Made by a program: the position numbers and the translations under genes. The notes below the pieces were generated by a model. The model did no database searches and was not told where the DNA came from. It saw only the letters and a list, made by a program, of their open reading frames with translations. From CAVPOO01 sp963707015 (lineage in GTDB: Bacteria > Pseudomonadota > Gammaproteobacteria > Thiohalobacterales > Thiohalobacteraceae), in NCBI GenBank assembly GCA_963707015.1, contig CAVPOO010000005.1, forward strand, positions 1 to 64,000: DNA of 64,000 nt, given 5' to 3'. Shown here piece after piece: positions 58,273-64,000 of this stretch (positions are counted from its first letter, which is position 1; each line of letters starts with the position of its first letter).

Positions 58273-60627
58273 CTACTCCGGCGGCGGCCCGAACCGGACG
58301 GCGGGGTCCACGCTGCGCAGGTGCAGGTCGCGCTGGGGAAACGGGATCTGGATATTCGCCTCGCGCAGTGTCTTCTCAATGGCGAAATTGAGGTCACTCA
58401 CGGTGGCGAGGCGCTGGTCGACATTGCGGATGAAGAAGCGCAGCTCGAAATTGAGCGCGCTGTCGCCGAAACCGCGGAACAGGACCCTGGGCGGGCTGAC
58501 CCGGATGCCGTCGGTAATGGCCAGCGGGTGTGCCCTGGCGATCTGCAGCAGCAGCTCGCGGACCTTTTCCACATCCGAGCCGTAGGCTACCCCAATGGGA
58601 ACGATCACCCGGCCCCAGGGATCGCGCAGCATCCAGTTGGTGACCTGGTTGGAGATGAGTTCCGAGTTGGGCACGATGACATCCGCGCGGTCGAAGGTCT
58701 CGATCTGGGTCGAGCGGATGCTGATCCTGCGCACGTAGCCCTCGGTGTTGCCGACGATGATCCAGTCGCCGGTGCGGATCGGGCGTTCGAACAGCAGGAT
58801 GATGCCGGAGATAAAGTTGTTGACGATGTTCTGCAGACCGAAACCGATACCCAGGGAGAGGGCACCCGCAATGATGGCCAGGTTCGTGAAGCTGAAGCCG
58901 GCAAGCGACAGGCCGATGATCGCGGCGACGATGATGCCGACGTAGCCGCTGATGGTGATGATCGCCTCCTGGGCGCCGCGCTCGATACTGGATTTTCTTA
59001 TCCACCCGGGCAGGACCTCGTTCCGGATCCAGCGCACCAGGCCGACCAGCAGGGAGAAAACGACGATGCCGATGACCCAGTTGATTGGGACGATGCGCAC
59101 CGGGCCAAGCTGAAAACCCTCGGTGATGCCCTGCCTGACCAGGGTCCAGAAGGTGTCCGAATAACCCCACAGGCCAACGACCGTGATGCCGAAGGCCAGC
59201 CAGATCAGCAAGACCGTCAGGAGGCGCAGCCAGATCAGACCGGGCACCGGTTCGCCCTCCTTCAGGCTCAGGCGGTCGCGCACCTGGCGTACCCAGGCGT
59301 AGCGTCCGGTGTCCAGCCCGTCGAAGAAATCCTGCAGCAGGCTGTTGAGGAGCCACAGACCGACCGCCAGCAGGGCCGTGCCAAGCAGGCCGCTGAACAG
59401 GTACAACGACAGGTTGCGGAAGCCCAGCAGCTCGATGACGAGACCGGCCAGCAGCAGGAGCACGATCAGCCCGCGCAGTCTGGGTTTGTCCAGGGGCGGG
59501 GGGGCACCGCGCAGCGTTGACACCAGCCACACCAGCTGCACGGTGGCGACGGCAAAGAATACGGCCCGTATCAGGTACCACTGTTCCGGCGTGAGCGCCG
59601 AACGGATACCCGTGCTCCAGATCAGGATCAGGGCAAGCACCAGAAACAGCAGGCCGTGGATGCGCCGGCACACGGACCGGGCATAGTCCGGGTCCATGGC
59701 GAGAAAATGCACCGCGGGCGGGCAGGGTGTGAGCAGGGCCTGGAGCACCGTCAGGCCGCCCAGATAGATCAGGATGCTGACGAGCAGCGCCACGGCCGGC
59801 GGGATGGGGTCGATCGGCAGGAATAGCAGGAACGTGCCCATGGCCGCACAAAGGCCGAGGATGAGCGGCAGGCGCCTGGCGAGACAGGCCTGCAGCGAGG
59901 CGTTCAGCCCCGCACTGATCCCCTCCCCTGTCCCCTGCATCAGCCGGGTCCGCCAGCGGCCGCGCCACCACAGGCCCAGCGCGACGCCCAGGGTGGACAG
60001 TGTCACCAGCGTGATCCAGCCATTGCCCCGCAGGTGATTGAGCTCCATGCGTTCCAGTAAAAAGGCCTCCATGGCGGCAGGCAGGGTATTCGCCTGATGC
60101 AGGTTGGCCAGGACGACGGTCCACAGATCCGGGCCGCGTCCGAGCAACCGGTATTTCAGCACCTTCTGCTGAGCGGAGCGGATCTTATCGCCGATCGTCC
60201 GGGCGTCCAGCAGGAGGCTGCGGCAGGCTGCCTTCTGGGCCTCCAGTTCGTCCAGCCGTTTGCGTGTCTCCGGTGGGACAGCAGCGGGGGCCTCGCCTGC
60301 CGCCGCATCGTCGGCAGGTAGGGGAGTGCCCTTGAGACGATCGATTTCCTCCACCCGCGCATCGACGCACTTCTGGGCATTCAGGCGGATCTCGCCGAGC
60401 ACCCGGACCCAGGGGTCGAGCTCTTCGGTGTCATCCGTACGCGGGTCGAACGACTCTACGGTCTGCCGGGCAACGCCAAGGGCGTCGCCTGCCGGCTTCA
60501 GCCAGTCGCCACTGCTGCTGGTGGCGGCCATGCCGGAGGACGCAAGCGTGATCGCAGCCAGCAGGAGCAGCACCTGCAGGACCCTGCCAAAGGGGTGCGT
60601 CCTGTCATGCGTGGGTACTCGTGTCAT
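58273..60627 (-). CDS. Large MscS-family mechanosensitive channel (MscK/MscM-like)
   Basis: A ~784-residue channel. A signal sequence (VLQVLLLLAAITLASSGMA) precedes a periplasmic coiled-coil region (LNAQKCVDARVEEIDRLKG..., RKRLDELEAQKAACRSLLLDARTIGDKI) and about eleven helices. The pore end is FTNLAIIAGALSLGIGFGLQNIVNNFISGIILLFERPIRTGDWIIVG, the conserved TM3 and beta domain of MscS, and a cytoplasmic domain follows. It releases solutes on osmotic downshock. The start at 60627 or 60675 cannot be decided, as neither has a strong RBS. Shorter than MscK (~1100), so MscM/Ynai-like subgroup is possible. Confidence 0.85.
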   Translation of the reverse strand: MTRVPTHDRTHPFGRVLQVLLLLAAITLASSGMAATSSSGDWLKPAGDALGVARQTVESFDPRTDDTEELDPWVRVLGEIRLNAQKCVDARVEEIDRLKGTPLPADDAAAGEAPAAVPPETRKRLDELEAQKAACRSLLLDARTIGDKIRSAQQKVLKYRLLGRGPDLWTVVLANLHQANTLPAAMEAFLLERMELNHLRGNGWITLVTLSTLGVALGLWWRGRWRTRLMQGTGEGISAGLNASLQACLARRLPLILGLCAAMGTFLLFLPIDPIPPAVALLVSILIYLGGLTVLQALLTPCPPAVHFLAMDPDYARSVCRRIHGLLFLVLALILIWSTGIRSALTPEQWYLIRAVFFAVATVQLVWLVSTLRGAPPPLDKPRLRGLIVLLLLAGLVIELLGFRNLSLYLFSGLLGTALLAVGLWLLNSLLQDFFDGLDTGRYAWVRQVRDRLSLKEGEPVPGLIWLRLLTVLLIWLAFGITVVGLWGYSDTFWTLVRQGITEGFQLGPVRIVPINWVIGIVVFSLLVGLVRWIRNEVLPGWIRKSSIERGAQEAIITISGYVGIIVAAIIGLSLAGFSFTNLAIIAGALSLGIGFGLQNIVNNFISGIILLFERPIRTGDWIIVGNTEGYVRRISIRSTQIETFDRADVIVPNSELISNQVTNWMLRDPWGRVIVPIGVAYGSDVEKVRELLLQIARAHPLAITDGIRVSPPRVLFRGFGDSALNFELRFFIRNVDQRLATVSDLNFAIEKTLREANIQIPFPQRDLHLRSVDPAVRFGPPPE

Positions 60628-60887
60628 CCGGACTGTTCGCCGCACCGGCGGGGTCGATGGGTGGATCGGAAGCATAACCCAGGCATTTCGCGAGAATCCA
60701 CCGGAATTATGTATTGCGGACAGGAAACCACGGTCCCCCCTCGCGGGACGGGGTTAGGCGCAAGGGGCGGGGGCATAGTGACTCAGAGCCTTGAACCGTG
60801 CCCGCAAACTCACGATGCAAGGACCTGGCCGCAGTTCCCACAGACGCCGCCCGGCCGCCTGTTACACTTGCAGGGGGGATTACGAGC

Positions 60888-61631
60888 ATGGCGACCAGAC
60901 AGCATGAACCGCACGAACCTCTCGACGAAGGTGTGGTGTTTCACGTGCACGGCGTCACCAGGATCTACCAGATGGGTGAAGTGCAGGTGCATGCGCTGCG
61001 CGGTGTGGATCTCGATCTCTACAGGGGAGAATTCACCGTCCTGCTGGGGGCCTCGGGCAGCGGCAAATCCACCCTGTTGAATATTCTCGGCGGGCTGGAT
61101 ACGCCGACCGGCGGGCACGTGTATTACGGCCACCGCGACCTCACCCGCGCCAGCGAAAGCGAACTCACCGAGTACCGGCGTTACCACGTCGGTTTCGTGT
61201 TCCAGTTCTACAATCTCATACCGAGTCTCACCGCGCGCGAAAATGTCGCTGTGGTTACCGAGATTTCCCGCACCCCGATGCAGCCCGACGAAGCCCTGGA
61301 ACTGGTCGGCCTGGGTGAGCGCATGGATCATTTCCCGGCACAGCTTTCCGGCGGCGAACAGCAGCGGGTCGCCATCGCGCGCGCCATCGCCAAGAATCCG
61401 GACGTGTTGTTGTGCGATGAACCCACCGGTGCTCTCGATTCCAAAACCGGCATCGTGGTGCTGGAAGCCCTGCAGCAGGTCAACCAGACGCTGGGCACCA
61501 CCACGGCGGTTATCACTCACAACGCCGGTATTGCGCTGATGGCCGATCGCGTCATTCACCTGGCCGATGGGCGCATCAGCGACGTGCATGTCAATGAAAC
61601 CCGGCTCGCACCGCGCGAACTGAGCTGGTAG
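60888..61631 (+). CDS. ABC transporter ATPase (MacB/LolD-type)
   Basis: A 247-residue ATPase. ATG 60888 has AGGGGGG upstream. Motifs: GASGSGKSTLLNILGGLD (Walker A), FVFQFYNLIPSLTARENV (Q-loop), LSGGEQQRVAIARAIAKNPDVLLCDEPTGALDS (signature, Walker B) and VITHN (H-loop). It belongs to the group that works with FtsX-like permeases to move lipids, macrolides or lipoproteins. The permease gene follows 9 bp later, so they form one transporter. The downstream adaptor may lie outside the window. Confidence 0.93.
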   Translation: MATRQHEPHEPLDEGVVFHVHGVTRIYQMGEVQVHALRGVDLDLYRGEFTVLLGASGSGKSTLLNILGGLDTPTGGHVYYGHRDLTRASESELTEYRRYHVGFVFQFYNLIPSLTARENVAVVTEISRTPMQPDEALELVGLGERMDHFPAQLSGGEQQRVAIARAIAKNPDVLLCDEPTGALDSKTGIVVLEALQQVNQTLGTTTAVITHNAGIALMADRVIHLADGRISDVHVNETRLAPRELSW

Positions 61632-61640
61632 GGCCGAACC

Positions 61641-64000
61641 GTGAAAGCCATCGATAAAAAACTCTGGCGCGACCTGTGGGGCATGCGCATGCAGGCGCTG
61701 GCGATCGCCCTGGTAATCGTCAGCGGTGTGGGCATATTCATCATGTCGCTGAGCACGCTCGACTCCCTGCACCAGACCCGCGAAACCTATTACCGCCAGC
61801 ATCACTTTGCGGACATGTTTTCCTCGCTCAAGCGCGCGCCGCTGTCCCTGGTCGAGCGCATCGAAGACATTCCCGGTGTCGACAAGGTGGAAACGCGCGT
61901 CGTGGCGTATGTCAATATCGACGTGGAAGGTTTTTCCGATCCCGTCAGCGGGCACCTGGTGTCGCTGCCGGATAACAGCCTCGGCCTGCTGAATCGGATC
62001 TACCTGCGCAACGGGCGCCTGTTCGAGCCGGGCCGCGACAATGAAATCCTGGTCAGCGAGGAATTCGCGGGGGCGCACGGGCTGCAGTCCGGCGACAAGA
62101 TACGCGCCACCATCAACGGACGGCGCAAGACGCTCAGCGTTGTCGGTATTGCCTTGTCGCCGGAGTACATCTATCAGATCGCACCCGGTGCGATGTTTCC
62201 CGATTACCCGCGTTACGGGGTTTTCTGGATGGCCCGCAAACCGCTGGCAAGCGCCTATGACATGGACGGCGCGTTCAATGATGTGGCGCTGACGCTGAGC
62301 CCGGGCAGCCACGCAGAAGACGTTATCGATCGGCTGGACGCCCTGTTGAAACCCTATGGCGGTACCGGCGCCTATGCCCGCAAGGACCAGCTTTCCAATC
62401 GCTTTCTGTCGGAAGAGCTCAAACAGCAGCAAACCATCGCCAGCGTGTTCCCGGTGATCTTTTTCGGTGTTGCGGCGTTTCTGTTGAACGTGGTGATCAG
62501 CCGCCTGATCAGCCTGGAGCGCGAGCAGATCGCCGCCTTGAAGGCTTTTGGTTACAGCAATTTCGCCGTCGGGCTGCACTATGCCAAGCTGGTCTTGATG
62601 ATCGTCACGCTGGGCATTGCCGGCGGCATCGGCGTCGGGATCTTCCTGGGCAAGGGTCTCAGCAACATCTACATGACTTTCTACAGCCTGCCCTTCATGA
62701 TCTACGTGCTGGAACCGCAGGTGGTGCTGGCCGCCGCGTTGATCAGTATGGCGGTGGCGATGCTCGGCACCCTGTACGCGGTGCGCCGTGCCGCCAGGCT
62801 GCCGCCGGCCCAGGCCATGCGCCCGGAACCACCGGCCCTGTATCACGCCACCCTGGTGGAGCGGCTGGGCATGCAACGCTGGTTCTCGCAGCCGACGCGC
62901 ATGATACTGCGCCACATCGAACGCCGTCCGTTCAAGTCCTTGTTGACGACCCTCGGCATCGCCATGGCCTGCAGCATCATGATGATTGGCGGTTTTCAGG
63001 AAGGCGCCATCGACTACATGGTGGACGTGCAGTACGGCATGAGCCAGCGCGAGGATCTGATCGCCCTCTATTCGGATCCGACCTCGGCGCGCTCGCTGTA
63101 TTCCCTGACCAGTCTGCGCGGTGTGGAGCAGGCGGAAGGCTTTCGCACCGTACCGGCGCGACTGCGTTTTGAGCAGCGTTTCTACCGCACCGCGGTGCGC
63201 GGTATCGAACCCGACGGCAGCCTGATGCGGCTGCTCGATACCGATCTGAATGTCATCGACCTGCCCGCGCAGGGCGTGATCCTGACCGACTACCTGGCCG
63301 CGCTGCTGCACATCCAGCCCGGCGATCTGCTGACCATCGAAGTACTGGAAGGCAATCGCCCCACCGTGCAGGTGCCGGTGGCCGGCACCGCCAGACAGTA
63401 CCTCGGCGTGAATGCCTACATGCAGCGCGAGGCGCTGAACCGCCTGCTGAAGGAAGGCAATGCCATCTCCGGGGCCTTGCTGCGGGTGGATGAGCGTTAC
63501 CAGCGCGATGTGTATGCCGAGCTCAAGGAAATGCCGCGCGTCGCCGGGGTCATCGAGCAGAAATCCGCGATCCGGGCGTTCTACGCGACGCTGGCCGAGA
63601 CCGTGCTGTTTTTCACCTTTATCTCCACCCTGCTGGGCGCGACCATCGCGTTTGGCGTCGTCTACAACAGCATGCGCATCGCCCTCTCGGAACGCAACCG
63701 CGAACTGGCCAGTTTACGTGTCCTCGGTTTCGAGCGCAGCGAAGTGGCCTACATCCTGCTCGGCGAACTCGCGCTGCTGACGCTGGTGGCGATCCCGATC
63801 GGTTTATTCATCGGTTACGGCCTGTGCGCCTACCTGGCGTTTCGTTTCGACACCGATCTGTACCGGATTCCGCTGGTGCTGGGCATCAATGTCTACGCGT
63901 TCGCCGCCCTGGTGGTCATCCTCTCCGCGCTGGTTTCCGGGCTGATGATCTGGCGTAACCTGGCCCGTCTCGATATGGTGGCGGTGCTCAAGAGCAAGGA
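61641..64000 (+). CDS. ABC transporter permease with two FtsX domains, 3'-truncated
   Basis: The frame starts at GTG 61641 (KAIDKKLWRDLWGMRMQALAIALVIVSGVGIFIM) and stays open to the window end, over 786 codons; it ends within ...MVAVLKSKE, close to a normal C-terminus. Two copies of an FtsX/MacB-type unit are visible: an extracellular domain, then helices (VFPVIFFGVAAFLLNVVISRLISLEREQIAALKAFGYS), followed by the second unit (LAETVLFFTFISTLLGATIAFGVVYNSMRIALSERNRELASLRVLGF). The repeated ERxxELASLRxLG block is diagnostic. It is the permease for the ATPase 9 bp upstream. Substrate unknown; lipid or lipoprotein export is common in the family. Confidence 0.9.
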   Translation, partial: MKAIDKKLWRDLWGMRMQALAIALVIVSGVGIFIMSLSTLDSLHQTRETYYRQHHFADMFSSLKRAPLSLVERIEDIPGVDKVETRVVAYVNIDVEGFSDPVSGHLVSLPDNSLGLLNRIYLRNGRLFEPGRDNEILVSEEFAGAHGLQSGDKIRATINGRRKTLSVVGIALSPEYIYQIAPGAMFPDYPRYGVFWMARKPLASAYDMDGAFNDVALTLSPGSHAEDVIDRLDALLKPYGGTGAYARKDQLSNRFLSEELKQQQTIASVFPVIFFGVAAFLLNVVISRLISLEREQIAALKAFGYSNFAVGLHYAKLVLMIVTLGIAGGIGVGIFLGKGLSNIYMTFYSLPFMIYVLEPQVVLAAALISMAVAMLGTLYAVRRAARLPPAQAMRPEPPALYHATLVERLGMQRWFSQPTRMILRHIERRPFKSLLTTLGIAMACSIMMIGGFQEGAIDYMVDVQYGMSQREDLIALYSDPTSARSLYSLTSLRGVEQAEGFRTVPARLRFEQRFYRTAVRGIEPDGSLMRLLDTDLNVIDLPAQGVILTDYLAALLHIQPGDLLTIEVLEGNRPTVQVPVAGTARQYLGVNAYMQREALNRLLKEGNAISGALLRVDERYQRDVYAELKEMPRVAGVIEQKSAIRAFYATLAETVLFFTFISTLLGATIAFGVVYNSMRIALSERNRELASLRVLGFERSEVAYILLGELALLTLVAIPIGLFIGYGLCAYLAFRFDTDLYRIPLVLGINVYAFAALVVILSALVSGLMIWRNLARLDMVAVLKSK

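Noticed and set aside
57033..60124. Long ORFs (454, 399 and 576 residues) overlapping the GNAT/C39 and MscS genes
   Set aside because: They are in alternative frames of genes with clear domains and have no RBS or homologous motifs.
60810..63311. 833-residue minus-strand ORF
   Set aside because: It is antisense to an intact ABC ATPase and its permease and shows no domain; it results from GC-rich codon bias.

Overview
The window looks like chromosome from a GC-rich gammaproteobacterium with a respiratory, probably sulfur- or nitrogen-oxidising lifestyle. Supporting genes are a PtsP-type EI-Ntr, a BaeSR/Spy-like envelope-stress locus, SohB, a cytochrome P460, a molybdopterin oxidoreductase with a fused FeS/membrane subunit, and an ethylbenzene-dehydrogenase-type haem protein. 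Ectothiorhodospiraceae or a related purple-sulfur/thioalkaliphile line would fit, but this is inferred from gene content only. No rRNA, tRNA or CRISPR array was found.

Layout. 0-7.6 kb is accessory DNA. It holds the end of an AbiEii-type toxin, a MarR/thioredoxin/cytochrome P460/redoxin cluster with two matching palindromic operators, VapBC, and a TOTE-type primase-helicase. VapBC and the helicase lie between two ~40 bp direct repeats that end like a tRNA/tmRNA 3' CCA terminus, the second followed by a strong terminator. Two related hairpins (REP-like) also occur here. 7.2-11 kb has LAGLIDADG and IS91-type remnants, an HxlR regulator with a divergent membrane protein, a 2H phosphoesterase and a Cas4-like/DUF2779 nuclease. 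11-24.6 kb holds a PDZ protein, the molybdoenzyme pair, a trypsin-like protease, ptsP, a dCache/TAXI receptor pair (the TAXI gene carries an in-frame TGA) and a membrane spermidine-synthase-like protein.

24.6-32 kb contains an IS481 scrap, a shard copied from the DUF2779 gene, and a run of large exported proteins of unknown function; two of these share the motif CDDGTRPPC. Eight perfect copies of an 18 bp repeat lie upstream of them. 32-38.5 kb has a periplasmic beta-carbonic anhydrase and an RND efflux operon whose outer-membrane gene is frameshifted. 38.5-45.7 kb is a patchwork of IS remnants, a mobile-mystery-protein A/B (HTH/Fic) pair between direct repeats, two overlapping lipoprotein genes, and decayed cytochrome fragments. 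45.7-55.5 kb carries a hybrid histidine kinase overlapping a haem-binding EB_dh protein, AMP nucleosidase, SohB and the Bae-like stress locus. 55.5-64 kb has MarR and MarC scraps, a GNAT/peptidase-C39 fusion, a large MscS-type channel and an ABC exporter whose permease runs off the right edge.

Themes: several independent redox and envelope sensing modules, and a high density of small decayed or duplicated gene pieces at the junctions between them.
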